Assembly: GCF_000711235.1 (NCBI RefSeq)
Contig: NZ_JOMI01000007.1
Coordinates: forward strand, 496,001 to 560,000
DNA: 64,000 nt
Reading direction: 5' to 3'
DNA from: Prevotella sp. 10(H)
GTDB taxonomy: Bacteria > Bacteroidota > Bacteroidia > Bacteroidales > Dysgonomonadaceae
In this document: in pieces, positions 8,888 through 17,469 of the stretch
Position numbering within the stretch: position 1 is the stretch's first letter
How the letters are laid out: every line of letters begins with the position of its first letter
Program-made: the position numbers and the translations under genes
The notes under the pieces: generated by a model
What the model saw: only the letters and a program-made list of their open reading frames with translations
What the model was told of the DNA's origin: nothing
Databases searched by the model: none

Positions 8888-10072
8888 ATGTACTCATCTC
8901 CTACACTAAACAATAATAAGCGTATCGATATCGCCGATGTACTACGGGGTTTCGCAGTAATGGGAATTACTCTAATCCATTTCATCGAACGGTTCAGCCT
9001 CAATAGCTTTCCGGAAGAGACCAGCAACTTTCTGATGTTTACAGATAGGGTAATATGGGACAGTGTATTTTTTACTTTCTCTGGCAAAGCTTACTGCATT
9101 TTTGCATTGCTCTTCGGATTTAGTTTCTTCATACAAGATAATTCCCAGATACAAAAGGGACGGGATTTTCGGGGGCGTTTTGCATGGCGTCTGGTATTAT
9201 TAATGGTTTTTGCATGTATCAATTCAACACTTTTTCCCGGCGAAATATTAGTACTTTATGCATTAGTAGGATATGTACTTATTGCCGTGTGCCGACTTTC
9301 TACCCGTACTGTCCTGCTTATAGCAATTATTCTTTTATTGCAGCCTATTGAATGGGGACAAATAATGTATGCATTCATCAATCCGGAATACGTAATTAAT
9401 TCTCAATTTGATGCTCCCTACTGGGAAATTGTAAATGCAGCCCAGAAAGAAGCTTCTTTCTTTGAGTTGAGCAAAACTACAATATGGACAGGTAATGTTG
9501 CTAATATGGGCTGGATGCTTTTGCATGGAAGAGTTACGCAAACGGCAGCACTGTTTATGATAGGTATGCTAATAGGGCGCGGCAATTTATTTCCATATTC
9601 AGAAAAAAATATAAAATTTTGGATTAAAATATTCATTATTGCCGTTATTTCCTTTTTCCCTATTTACGGGTTGATGGCTATTCTCCCCGATTTTATAAAT
9701 CGTGAAGCACTACTTGTGCCTTCCACCCTTATCCTAAAATCTCTTTCAAATATTGCATTTACAGGAATACTGTTTGCAGGTGTAATAATTGTTTATTACC
9801 TGACAAAATTTAAAAACGTTCTTCATTTATTGGCTTCTTATGGACGCATGAGCTTGACAAACTATCTGTCGCAATCTTTGATCGGAGCGTTCTTGTTTTA
9901 CCATTGGGGTCTGGAACTTTATAAATACACCGGTATCACTGTCTGTTTCTTAATGGGTATCGGAATGTTTCTTATTCAGTTCTTCTTTAGCCGCTGGTGG
10001 ATGCGTTCGCATCGACACGGCCCATTAGAATTGTTATGGAAAAAAGTGACTTGGATTAAAATAGTAAAATGA
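8888..10072 (+). CDS. DUF418-family (YeiB-like) inner-membrane protein
   Basis: 394 residues from the ATG at 8888; a TTG 48 bases upstream is in frame but overlaps the likely -7 box, so the ATG is preferred. The opening RIDIADVLRGFAVMGITLIHF is typical of DUF418/YeiB proteins, followed by roughly eight to ten hydrophobic segments and the C-terminal DUF418 block (ASYGRMSLTNYLSQSLIGAFLFYHWGL ... RHGPLELLWKKVTW). Such proteins resemble acyltransferase-3-type membrane proteins, but the biochemical role is unproven. It is monocistronic here; the next coding DNA is a mobile-element remnant. Confidence 0.85.
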   Translation: MYSSPTLNNNKRIDIADVLRGFAVMGITLIHFIERFSLNSFPEETSNFLMFTDRVIWDSVFFTFSGKAYCIFALLFGFSFFIQDNSQIQKGRDFRGRFAWRLVLLMVFACINSTLFPGEILVLYALVGYVLIAVCRLSTRTVLLIAIILLLQPIEWGQIMYAFINPEYVINSQFDAPYWEIVNAAQKEASFFELSKTTIWTGNVANMGWMLLHGRVTQTAALFMIGMLIGRGNLFPYSEKNIKFWIKIFIIAVISFFPIYGLMAILPDFINREALLVPSTLILKSLSNIAFTGILFAGVIIVYYLTKFKNVLHLLASYGRMSLTNYLSQSLIGAFLFYHWGLELYKYTGITVCFLMGIGMFLIQFFFSRWWMRSHRHGPLELLWKKVTWIKIVK

Positions 10073-10131
10073 TATTATTAAAGGCAATTTTGCTTTCGCG
10101 ATGATTTTAACAAATCGTTATCATCTCTAAG

Positions 10132-10540
10132 TGGAAATAACACTAAAATTGCCCCCCATGCTCCAATATAAATTGCCCCCTTGGAGATTTTTTGTTTGTA
10201 AAAAGCCATCATTTTTGTCGGTTTTTACTAATTAAATTTCACAAATATAAACATTCCTGGTTAGGCTTTTTACGCCTTAGTGATTCACCATGTAACTCAA
10301 CTCTCAGGGATTGATGTACAATCCTATCCAATACAGCATCAGCAATAGTTTTCTCCCCTATGATATCATACCATTCCTTGACCGGTATCTGGGAAGTAAT
10401 CAATGTCGACTTCTTCCCGTGTCGGTCTTCTATGATATCCAGCAAGGTAACTCTTGCTTGTGAGTCAAAGGGTTGCAGGCCGAAGTCGTCCAGGATACGC
10501 ACATCTGGCGTAACTTGTCCAAGGTTTTTTCATTGTTCAT
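10132..10540 (-). mobile_element. IS21-family remnant with an internal deletion
   Basis: The remnant starts with TGGAAATAACAC at 10132, a TG-type end as in IS21 elements. It holds two direct copies of AAATTGCCCCC (10146-10156 and 10170-10180), like the repeated transposase-binding sites of that family, then the 3' part of an istB-like gene. No istA and no opposite end are visible. Sequence differs clearly from the intact neighbouring element, so it is a separate, older insertion. Confidence 0.65.
10239..10540 (-). pseudogene. istB: istB-like ATPase gene, internally deleted and frameshifted
   Basis: The start region, read from 10540, encodes MNNEKTLDKLRQM, almost the same as the N-terminus of the intact IstB next door (MNNQTLDKMRQM). 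After about 13 codons the frame jumps: from about 10508 another frame encodes RILDDFGLQPFDSQA and the remaining C-terminus (VLDRIVHQSLRVELHGESLRRKK), ending at 10239. About 150 codons that would include the Walker A loop are missing. The two parts differ in frame by two bases, so no functional ATPase can be made. The junction sits at CAGATG, a word that also follows the N-terminus in the intact copy. Confidence 0.8.
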
Positions 10541-10590
10541 AATCTTAAAGTTTTAATAATTAATTTATATAATACGGTTTATTGGTAATA

Positions 10591-10634
10591 TGGAAAAAAC
10601 GGTAAAAACGACCCCTTAAAAACGGCGGAAAATG
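10591..10634 (+). repeat. IS21 left terminal inverted repeat (44 bp)
   Basis: Reads TGGAAAAAACGG at the outer end and is an exact reverse complement of 13292-13335. The 180 bases between it and istB hold no gene. Confidence 0.85.
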
Positions 10635-10815
10635 ATCCCTTGAAGTTATGCCGTTCAAACAGTAAAAAGTTGTTCTCGGGATTGGGGTCTAAAAGAAGAA
10701 GATTTAAGCCCGAGTTAAACTTAATATTTATCGGTCTACCCAGGTAATGGGTCCACAGATTTTACAAAAATAGGTATAAGTCCCAACATCTCTATATTCG
10801 GACCCACATAATTTA

Positions 10816-11562
10816 TCAGCGATACATATTTTCATTTTTAGTTTTCCTTTTTCTGATTGATTCTCCAAATAACTCTACCCTCAGGGAATGATGTACTAAT
10901 CGGTCGAGTACGGCATCGGCAACTGTTTTCTCACCAATAACGTCATACCAACCTTTAACAGGGACCTGCGAAGTAATAATAGTAGATCTCTTTTGATGCC
11001 TGTCTTCTATTATATCCATCAGTATTCCCCTTGCCTGAGAGTCGAAAGCCTGCATACCGAAGTCATCCAGTATAAGCAGGTCCATCCTCTCGATACGTTT
11101 AAAGTCGTTTATAACAGAGCCTTTGACCTTTGCAATCTTCAGTTGGCTCATCAGTTTTGCAGTACTGGCATATAATACCTTATATCCATCCTGGCATGCT
11201 TTATTACCCAATGCGGTAGCCAGATAGCTCTTACCTGTTCCTGTGGGTCCGGTTATGAACAGGTCTTTACTTTCTGCGACAAACTCCAGGGCAGCTAACC
11301 GCTCAACCTGATTACGGTCCAGTCCCCGCTCAAAGGTGTAATCAATCTCTTCTATCGAAGCATTGTAACGGAATGAAGCAGCTTTAACCGCCCTTTCAAT
11401 AGCCCTGTTTCGGCGGTTGTCGAACTCACTGGCCACCAGGTGTCCTATAAACTGATCCTGGGTCATTTGTTCTTTCAATGTATTTTCCAGTGATGTCTTG
11501 AAGGCGTCGTGCATACCAAAAAGGCGCATCTGACGCATTTTGTCTAATGTTTGATTGTTCAT
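10816..11562 (-). CDS. istB: IstB transposition helper ATPase
   Basis: 248 residues, full length for IstB. The AAA+ core shows Walker A GPTGTGKS at 105-112 and Walker B LLILDDFG at about 162-169. IstB forms an ATP-dependent complex that guides the IstA transposase to target DNA. The start ATG lies 18 bases after the istA stop, so the two are co-transcribed. No truncation or frameshift is seen, and the gene is closely related to the deleted copy at 10239-10540. Confidence 0.95.
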   Translation of the reverse strand: MNNQTLDKMRQMRLFGMHDAFKTSLENTLKEQMTQDQFIGHLVASEFDNRRNRAIERAVKAASFRYNASIEEIDYTFERGLDRNQVERLAALEFVAESKDLFITGPTGTGKSYLATALGNKACQDGYKVLYASTAKLMSQLKIAKVKGSVINDFKRIERMDLLILDDFGMQAFDSQARGILMDIIEDRHQKRSTIITSQVPVKGWYDVIGEKTVADAVLDRLVHHSLRVELFGESIRKRKTKNENMYR

Positions 11563-11580
11563 TGTTTTATTTATTAAAGG

Positions 11581-13152
11581 TTATTTATAATAGTCTTTCC
11601 CCCTGATATTTTCATGCTCCGGGATGTCTGCCGTTTCTTCGGGAACCTCAATAAGTTCAGACTGGGTTTTAAGTATATCCTGTATCTCAAGGAAACTATA
11701 CCTGCCATAGCTGTCGGCAAGACGGCATGCGGCAGCCAGCCTGAGAGGACCTACCTTACGGGCTAAAGACAGGATGCCCGAACAGCTTTTATTAGCCTGG
11801 TCAACATAGCGCTTCTTCTCCAATACCTTACGGATGTAAAACTCGACATCTTCATTTATCTCGGCAGCCTGTTTAATAAAGGTCTCAGGTGACCATTCCA
11901 GGATAGCCTTATGCTTTGGAGACAAATGTTCAGGATTGGTTGTATGTTTAAACTCAAGGCGGTTACGGGTATGGCAAGCCACACAGGTATAGCCGTCAAA
12001 TATCTCCACATCACTTGTCGTATAGGATATCTTCAGCTTTTTACCGATATAGATATAAGGGACGCTATAATAGTGGATATCTTCACGCAGACGGACATAG
12101 CCGTCTTTACCTACTGTTGCCATAATGTGCTTTTTTATCTGATAACGTATCGGATTTAGCGGACCCAATACATCGCGCTCAATCTCCTCAAAATAACTCC
12201 TGCGGGAGTAATTACGACGACTTAAAAGCTGGTAGTTATGTATCTCAAGGGCTGACCGTATAGCCGCATTCAATGACTTTAAGTCCGGACAACGCAGATG
12301 TTCTATCCGGGTAAAGATATCTTTGTATGTTAATTTTACAGCATTCTCTACTACTGATTTATCTTTAGGTTTACGCACACGGGCTGGTAGAACGGTTACG
12401 GCATAATGCTCGGCAAAACGCTCAAACTCTTCATTGAGTACCGATTCGTAACGTCCGGCTTTTGTCACGGCTGCTTTCAGGTTGTCGGGAACCATTGCCT
12501 GAGGGACCCCACCGTAATAATAAAAAGCGTTTTCACAGGCTGATATAAAATCTTCCTTTGTCTGGCTGGAAACCGCTTCTACATAAGTTAACAGGCTGCA
12601 GCCCAATATAGCTACGAAGACTTCTACCTGACGGGGAGATTCCCCATGAGGATATATCCATAATTTATCTCCTGTATAGTCGATAAACATTTTATCCCCG
12701 GCTTTATGCTCCATCCGCATCGAAGGGTTGGTAATCATCCGGTAACGCTGGATAGCCAATCGGAACTGAGTAAGTCCATAGCCATCAGGATGGTTCTGTC
12801 GATATTTATCCCATTGCTGGAGGGTAGTGGCTCCTTTACGTCCAAGTTCTTTGCAGATATCGGGCATTAAACCTTCCAATTCTTCCAGGCGGGGATTAGG
12901 TTGAAGCATACAAGCCGGTACACAAAACAGGTCGTGAAGCTCGGCATCACTTTTGCCATGAAACTCTTCGTAGGTCATTTTCAAAGAGTTCCACTTTTGA
13001 ACGTATTTTTTTACTGTATTACGTGAGGTGCGAGCCATCGCTGCGATGGTCTTTAAACCCGTTTGCTCCTCATACAAACGGATAATGGTTCTAAGTTTGT
13101 TCATCTTAATTGGTATGTTCGGCATAATCTTCTGATTTTGGTCGCCGGTCAA
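11581..13152 (-). CDS. istA: IstA DDE transposase
   Basis: 523 residues. An N-terminal helix-turn-helix is seen at about 27-52 (QTGLKTIAAMARTSRNTVKKYV). The integrase-like catalytic core carries the DDE triad: Asp158 in MFIDYTGD, Asp223 in MVPDNLKAA and Glu269 in KSVVENAV. The C-terminal beta domain follows. IstA cuts and joins the ends of IS21 elements. The listed start is the farthest upstream; the real start may be Met17 (MNKLRTIIRLYEEQ), which is the more usual N-terminus. All catalytic residues are present, so the element may still be active. Confidence 0.94.
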   Translation of the reverse strand: MTGDQNQKIMPNIPIKMNKLRTIIRLYEEQTGLKTIAAMARTSRNTVKKYVQKWNSLKMTYEEFHGKSDAELHDLFCVPACMLQPNPRLEELEGLMPDICKELGRKGATTLQQWDKYRQNHPDGYGLTQFRLAIQRYRMITNPSMRMEHKAGDKMFIDYTGDKLWIYPHGESPRQVEVFVAILGCSLLTYVEAVSSQTKEDFISACENAFYYYGGVPQAMVPDNLKAAVTKAGRYESVLNEEFERFAEHYAVTVLPARVRKPKDKSVVENAVKLTYKDIFTRIEHLRCPDLKSLNAAIRSALEIHNYQLLSRRNYSRRSYFEEIERDVLGPLNPIRYQIKKHIMATVGKDGYVRLREDIHYYSVPYIYIGKKLKISYTTSDVEIFDGYTCVACHTRNRLEFKHTTNPEHLSPKHKAILEWSPETFIKQAAEINEDVEFYIRKVLEKKRYVDQANKSCSGILSLARKVGPLRLAAACRLADSYGRYSFLEIQDILKTQSELIEVPEETADIPEHENIRGKDYYK

Positions 13153-13214
13153 GCTAACAAAATCTTACACTTTTAATACCATCTTTGAACAACTTTTTAA
13201 CAATTACCCTTGCC

Positions 13215-13334
13215 GGGGTCAGTTTGAAACGTTTTTAGGGGATCACTTTCATCCGTTTTCAAGGGGTCAGTTTCGACCGTTTTTTAATGGCCATTTTCCG
13301 CCGTTTTTAAGGGGTCGTTTTTACCGTTTTTTCC
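13215..13334 (-). repeat. five degenerate subterminal repeats of the IS21 element
   Basis: Units of about 24 bases, each pairing a GGGGTCA-like word with CGTTTT, begin near 13215, 13238, 13263, 13289 and 13311. IS21 elements carry such multiple sites for transposase binding. The same unit type occurs twice at the other end. Confidence 0.75.
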
Positions 13335-13335
13335 A
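13292..13335 (-). repeat. IS21 right terminal inverted repeat (44 bp)
   Basis: Exact reverse complement of 10591-10634. It supplies the last three codons and the TAA stop to the truncated recombinase frame that reads into it. Confidence 0.85.
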
Positions 13336-13641
13336 CTTATCACAATAATCTGTAAAAGATATACCATTCTTATCTGCTGACACAAAATCTATAATATCCT
13401 TCACATTCCATTTGTCGGTTTCATCCTGCTTATTCAGCTTTTTATTGAACTCTCTGATTTTCTCCCAGCAATAGCCCAGAATATCTTCATCTTTTATCTC
13501 CCCGTTCTTTACTTTATCCTGAAATATATATTTATCAGTTTTAATATATCCTACCTGACGGAGTGAATTAGTTACTCTGATGTAAACAAGATAAGTTTTG
13601 TCTGCTCTGATTTTTTGAACTGTTGGTTTAAATGTTGCCAT
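13321..13641 (-). pseudogene. tyrosine recombinase (integrase), N-terminal fragment cut by IS21
   Basis: 106 codons. The start MATFKPTVQKIRADKTYLVYIRVT with GYIKTDKYI is the arm-binding domain typical of Bacteroidota phage/transposon integrases, and the following helices (about 60-103) begin the SAM-like core-binding domain. The host coding sequence ends at 13336; the final KKR and stop come from the IS end. The catalytic domain is absent from both sides of the element, so the gene is dead. It points away from the tRNA-Met gene, 187 bases from its 3' end, which is where integrases of tRNA-inserted islands commonly sit. Confidence 0.8.
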
Positions 13642-13783
13642 AATTTACCTTTTAAAACGTTATTGAATTAGTTTAATCAGGGCGTTTAGAAAGTCTAAAC
13701 AATTTCTAAACAGACCGTCACAAATGGCTTACAAACGTCTTAGAATAGGTGTGTTTTCATGTGTTTTTATGGCTAAAAAACAC

Positions 13784-13815
13784 AAAAAAGCGACTACTTT
13801 ATTACGTAATCGCTT
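13784..13815 (-). terminator. terminator of the tRNA-Met gene
   Basis: On the minus strand AAGCGA and TCGCTT (13815-13810 and 13793-13788) form a short stem followed directly by six T. It lies 14 bases after the tRNA 3' end. Confidence 0.65.
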
Positions 13816-13828
13816 GATTTTCTGCTTG

Positions 13829-13902
13829 TAGCGGGAGGGAGAATTGAACTCCCGACCTCATGATTATGAATCATGCGCTCTAACCATCTGAGCTATCCCG
13901 CC
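13829..13902 (-). tRNA. tRNA-Met (anticodon CAT)
   Basis: The minus strand folds as a full tRNA: acceptor arm GGCGGGA/TCCCGCT (ending with a G-U pair), D arm GCTCAGATGGTTAGAGC, anticodon arm CATGA-TTCATAA-TCATG with CAT, T arm GGGAG-TTCAATT-CTCCC, discriminator A; CCA is not encoded. The standard acceptor pairing and absence of initiator features favour elongator tRNA-Met, although a CAT anticodon can also be a lysidine-modified tRNA-Ile. The neighbouring integrase fragment suggests its 3' end was used as an attachment site. Confidence 0.95.
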
Positions 13903-13921
13903 AACTATTTGTTAGCGGGTG

Positions 13922-13952
13922 CAAAAATAGAAGATTATTTTTGATAATACAA
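13922..13952 (-). promoter_or_regulatory. promoter of the tRNA-Met gene
   Basis: On the minus strand TTG (13952-13950), 20 bases, then TATTTTTG (13929-13922), a full match to the Bacteroides -33/-7 arrangement. Transcription would start about 14 bases before the tRNA. Confidence 0.7.
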
Positions 13953-14086
13953 GCATCATATGAAAAAATATGGGAAATATTTCCACTTCGATATGGAATA
14001 TCCTCATATACAATAGAAAAATATCTAATAAAATTTAAGAATTGCATCTTTCGCCATATTATATGCCTTAACATTTATCTTTTTAC

Positions 14087-14094
14087 TACTTTTG
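14087..14094 (+). promoter_or_regulatory. -7 box upstream of the LptF/LptG-like gene
   Basis: TACTTTTG matches TAnnTTTG and lies 24 bases before the ATG at 14119. The -33 element is weak. Confidence 0.4.
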
Positions 14095-14118
14095 TACTCA
14101 ATTTGACAGTCTACATTA

Positions 14119-16182
14119 ATGCTAAAGATTAAGCGACTATATACGTTCGTAATACAAACATTCCTCCCTGTCTTCGCAATGACATTTGTGATATGTTTGT
14201 TTATTGTATTGATGCAGTTTTTATGGCGATATGTCGAAGACCTGGTAGGAAAAGGACTTAGTATGGCAGTGCTGGGCGAGTTATTTGTCTATGCGGCATT
14301 CCAGCTTATTCCGATGGCTTTACCGTTATCTTTGCTTTTAGCTTCTCTGATGGCCTTCGGAAATTTGGGAGAACGCCTTGAATTACTTGCTATTAAAGCA
14401 TCCGGAGTTTCGCTGCTTAAGTCCATGAGACCTTTGATAATACTGGTCGCTTTTATATCGATAGGCGCTTTCTTCTTTCAGAATGAAGCAATGCCTCGCA
14501 TACAGGTAAAACTAAGGGCACTACTGTATTCTATTAAACAGAAATCGCCCGAACTGGAAATTCCCGAAGGCTCTTTTTACAGCGATATCCCCAATTATAA
14601 TCTTTATGTAAAGAAAAAAGATCGTGAAACAAAAATGTTGCACGATGTTATGATATACGATACTTCGAAAGGGTTTGATAATATGGCGGTTATTGTCTGC
14701 GATTCTGCATTGATGCGTGGATCAGAGGATAAAACATTTCTTTTGTTGAATCTCTATCATGGTCAGCAGTTTGCCAACTTCCGGCAGGCGGATATGAGCA
14801 ATACATCGAGTAATAGAGGAAATAATCAGTTTGTACCGTATAGCCGTGAGAATTTTAAGGAAAAGGAAGTTATCATTCCTTTTAATACCGGATTTGACCG
14901 TATGGACGAATCGAATCTGGAAGGTACGCAGATATCTAAAAATATCGTTCAGCTCACACATTCCATAGATTCGATGAGTTCACGGCTCGATAGCATAAAT
15001 ATTCGTGACAGAAAGATTATAGGGCAACATACTTTCTTCTCTTATCGTAATGCGGATGCTTATGTGAAAAAACAAAGAAAGGAAGATTCTCTACGAGTTG
15101 TCAGAGGTGAAATCAAAACAAAACAATTACCAGCGAAAGTTGATTTTGATTCTTTACTTAATTCTTACAGTAAAGATCAAATGTCACAATACCTTATGTC
15201 AGCAGCCAGTGAAGCGGAAAATAACCGTTACAATATGCTGGAATCCACACAAAAGGCCGGACTTCAGAAGAATATACGGTTCCATGAAGTAGAACGTCAT
15301 CAAAAATTCACGTTATCTTTTGCCTGCCTCATATTTTTCTTTATCGGTGCTCCTTTAGGGGCAATTATACGTAAAGGGGGCTTAGGAATGCCTGTCGTTG
15401 TATCAGTGGCGCTCTTTATTGTATATTATATAATCAATAATATCGGTTATAAAATGGCCCGTGACGGAGTATGGGAAGTATGGCAGGGTATGTGGCTAAG
15501 TTCGTTTGCCTTATTCCCGTTAGGCGTTTTCCTTACGTATAAGGCGATGAACGATTCGGCCTTGTTCAATCCTGAAGCCTACGGTAAATTCTTCCGGAAG
15601 ATATTCTTTATAAAGACTCCTGAAAAAATTGGAGAAAATGAACGTAATGCCATTATTGATACTATACCTGCTATGTCTGAAATATCTAAATTAGGTATAG
15701 ATGATGAAACTATGGCAAACCTTTTGGGGATGGATAATGATCATCTGAGAGATATCCATAAGAATTATGCCCAATACGGCTATGCAAAGAATATGCAGTT
15801 AGCTTCATTGATTTTACTTAAAGAGAGAAAAGGGGAGATAAGCGACCTTGTTGGTAATCAGAACTATAAGTTAGCTTCCGAAGACTATCAGTTATTCACT
15901 AAAAGTTCAATACTTACAGGTATCGCTTATATTTTGGCACTTATTATTTATATACTGGACATATCAAGTTTGTCAATCTCTTTTGGAATTGCATACTTGG
16001 CTCTTTTTATACGTTCTATTGTGTATTATTCTATGTTTTATGCAAATGTAGCAAAGAGTTCGAAAGTATATCATACTATAGTTTCTCTATTGGCATTTGC
16101 TGCATATCCGCTGACTTATTGGTATATAAAGAAAAAGATGGAAGAGAACCTGACGCTATTGAAAGGACACGATATTATTTAA
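14119..16182 (+). CDS. LptF/LptG-family lipopolysaccharide export permease
   Basis: 687 residues. N-terminal hydrophobic segments at about 10-35, 55-80 and 105-125 with VIQTFLPVFAMTF and PLSLLLASLMAFGNLGERLELLAIKASG, the YjgP/YjgQ signature, then a periplasmic jellyroll-like part (about 150-390) and three more membrane segments (about 395-475). LptF/LptG with LptB extract LPS from the inner membrane. Unlike the roughly 360-residue enteric proteins, it has a C-terminal extension of about 200 residues with further hydrophobic segments (about 590-670). Followed at 35 bases by ribBA. It opens a likely three-gene unit. Confidence 0.9.
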   Translation: MLKIKRLYTFVIQTFLPVFAMTFVICLFIVLMQFLWRYVEDLVGKGLSMAVLGELFVYAAFQLIPMALPLSLLLASLMAFGNLGERLELLAIKASGVSLLKSMRPLIILVAFISIGAFFFQNEAMPRIQVKLRALLYSIKQKSPELEIPEGSFYSDIPNYNLYVKKKDRETKMLHDVMIYDTSKGFDNMAVIVCDSALMRGSEDKTFLLLNLYHGQQFANFRQADMSNTSSNRGNNQFVPYSRENFKEKEVIIPFNTGFDRMDESNLEGTQISKNIVQLTHSIDSMSSRLDSINIRDRKIIGQHTFFSYRNADAYVKKQRKEDSLRVVRGEIKTKQLPAKVDFDSLLNSYSKDQMSQYLMSAASEAENNRYNMLESTQKAGLQKNIRFHEVERHQKFTLSFACLIFFFIGAPLGAIIRKGGLGMPVVVSVALFIVYYIINNIGYKMARDGVWEVWQGMWLSSFALFPLGVFLTYKAMNDSALFNPEAYGKFFRKIFFIKTPEKIGENERNAIIDTIPAMSEISKLGIDDETMANLLGMDNDHLRDIHKNYAQYGYAKNMQLASLILLKERKGEISDLVGNQNYKLASEDYQLFTKSSILTGIAYILALIIYILDISSLSISFGIAYLALFIRSIVYYSMFYANVAKSSKVYHTIVSLLAFAAYPLTYWYIKKKMEENLTLLKGHDII

Positions 16183-16217
16183 AAGATAAGAATTAATAAA
16201 CAACATATACTCCAATT

Positions 16218-17435
16218 ATGGACAAGATAAAACTGGACACAGTAGAAGAAGCAATCGACGAAATAAGAAAAGGCAACTTTGTTATTGTAGTCGATGATGA
16301 AGACCGCGAAAATGAAGGCGACCTGATTATTGCAGCAGAAGCTATTACACCTGAAAAAATCAATTTCATGGAAACGCATGCAAGAGGGCTTATCTGTGCG
16401 CCTCTTACCGCAGAACGTTGCGAAGAACTCGATCTTCCTATGATGGTTACTCACAATACTTCTACGCATGCAACACCTTTTACGGTATCTATAGATTTAC
16501 TCAAAAATGGTGTTACTACAGGGATTTCTGCTTACGATAGGGCACAAACTGTTTTGGCATTGACCCGTAAAGATACTAAACCTGAAGATTTCGGACGTCC
16601 GGGACATATTTTCCCATTAAGAGCAAAAGATAAAGGGGTTCTCAGCCGTGTAGGACATACTGAAGCTACCGTTGATTTGGCTCGTCTTGCTGGGCTATAT
16701 CCGGCAGGTGTACTTATCGAAATCAAAAAAGAAGATGGGGAGATGGCCCGTTTACCCGAACTAAGGGAAATGGCTGATAAATACAACTTGAAACTTATTT
16801 CCGTTGCCGACCTTATAAAATACCGCTTGGAAAGAGAATCACTGATAGAAAAAGGTGTAGAGGTAAAAATGCCTACCGAATACGGTTATTTTCACCTGAT
16901 TCCGTTCCGGCAAAAATCGACCGGACTCGATCATGTAGCCCTGATAAAAGGAACATGGGAGAAAGACGAACCGATACTTGTACGCGTTCACTCTTCGTGT
17001 GTTACGGGAGATATCTTCGGGTCGAAACGTTGCGAATGCGGAGAGCAATTGCATAAGTCGATGGAGATGATACAGAAGGAAGGTAAAGGTGTAGTAATAT
17101 ATCTCAATCAGGAAGGCCGCGGCATAGGACTTATGGCTAAGATGGAAGCATATAAATTGCAGGAAGAAGGCTATGATACAGTCGATGCAAACCTGCACCT
17201 GGGATACCGTGCCGATGAACGTGATTATGGAATAGGAGCATCCATACTGCGCGAACTGGGCGTATGCAAAATGCGCCTGTTGACTAACAATCCGGTAAAG
17301 CGTAAAGGTTTGGAATCGTTCGGACTTACAGTGGTGGAGAACGTACCGATAGAAGTGGAGCCGAACAAATACAATGAGTTCTATATGCATACAAAGAAGG
17401 AGCGTATGGGACATAATCTGCACAATGTCGATTAA
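16218..17435 (+). CDS. ribBA: RibBA: DHBP synthase / GTP cyclohydrolase II
   Basis: 405 residues, normal for the fused enzyme. The N-terminal half (about 1-200) is 3,4-dihydroxy-2-butanone 4-phosphate synthase with [12 protein letters not shown] and the [13 protein letters not shown] motif. The C-terminal half (about 205-405) is GTP cyclohydrolase II with the zinc site [18 protein letters not shown] and the [16 protein letters not shown] block. It supplies both precursors for riboflavin synthesis in the cytoplasm. Only 35 bases separate it from the permease, leaving no room for an FMN riboswitch, and none is seen. The fusion is complete with both metal sites intact. Confidence 0.97.
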   Translation: MDKIKLDTVEEAIDEIRKGNFVIVVDDEDRENEGDLIIAAEAITPEKINFMETHARGLICAPLTAERCEELDLPMMVTHNTSTHATPFTVSIDLLKNGVTTGISAYDRAQTVLALTRKDTKPEDFGRPGHIFPLRAKDKGVLSRVGHTEATVDLARLAGLYPAGVLIEIKKEDGEMARLPELREMADKYNLKLISVADLIKYRLERESLIEKGVEVKMPTEYGYFHLIPFRQKSTGLDHVALIKGTWEKDEPILVRVHSSCVTGDIFGSKRCECGEQLHKSMEMIQKEGKGVVIYLNQEGRGIGLMAKMEAYKLQEEGYDTVDANLHLGYRADERDYGIGASILRELGVCKMRLLTNNPVKRKGLESFGLTVVENVPIEVEPNKYNEFYMHTKKERMGHNLHNVD

Positions 17436-17469
17436 TTTAAATATATAACCAATTTAATATTATAATAGA

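Larger units (their letters stand above)
10591..13335 (-). mobile_element. intact IS21-family insertion sequence (istA-istB)
   Basis: A 2745-bp element bounded by 44-bp perfect inverted repeats beginning TG and ending CA. It contains istA and istB in the order and spacing usual for IS21. Five degenerate repeats sit inside the istA-side end and two in the other, as expected for multiple transposase sites. The flanks (…GGTAATA before, CTTATCA… after) show no obvious target duplication, so one flank was probably lost by an adjacent deletion. It cuts a tyrosine recombinase gene on its right side. Confidence 0.88.

Noticed and set aside
10073-10131. attR copy of the tRNA-Met 3' end
   Set aside because: I compared the tRNA 3' sequence with this flank and saw no shared stretch; the far junction is either outside this gap or deleted.
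13215-13334. CRISPR-like spaced repeats
   Set aside because: The units are degenerate, have no spacers of constant length and lie inside the IS21 end; they are transposase sites.
16183-16217. FMN riboswitch before ribBA
   Set aside because: Only 35 bases separate the genes, too short for the element, and no conserved core is present.
16839-17423. Long minus-strand frame opposite ribBA (194 codons)
   Set aside because: Shadow of the well-conserved plus-strand gene; composition has no protein-like motif. The same holds for the long frames opposite 22409-23017 and 42980-43540.
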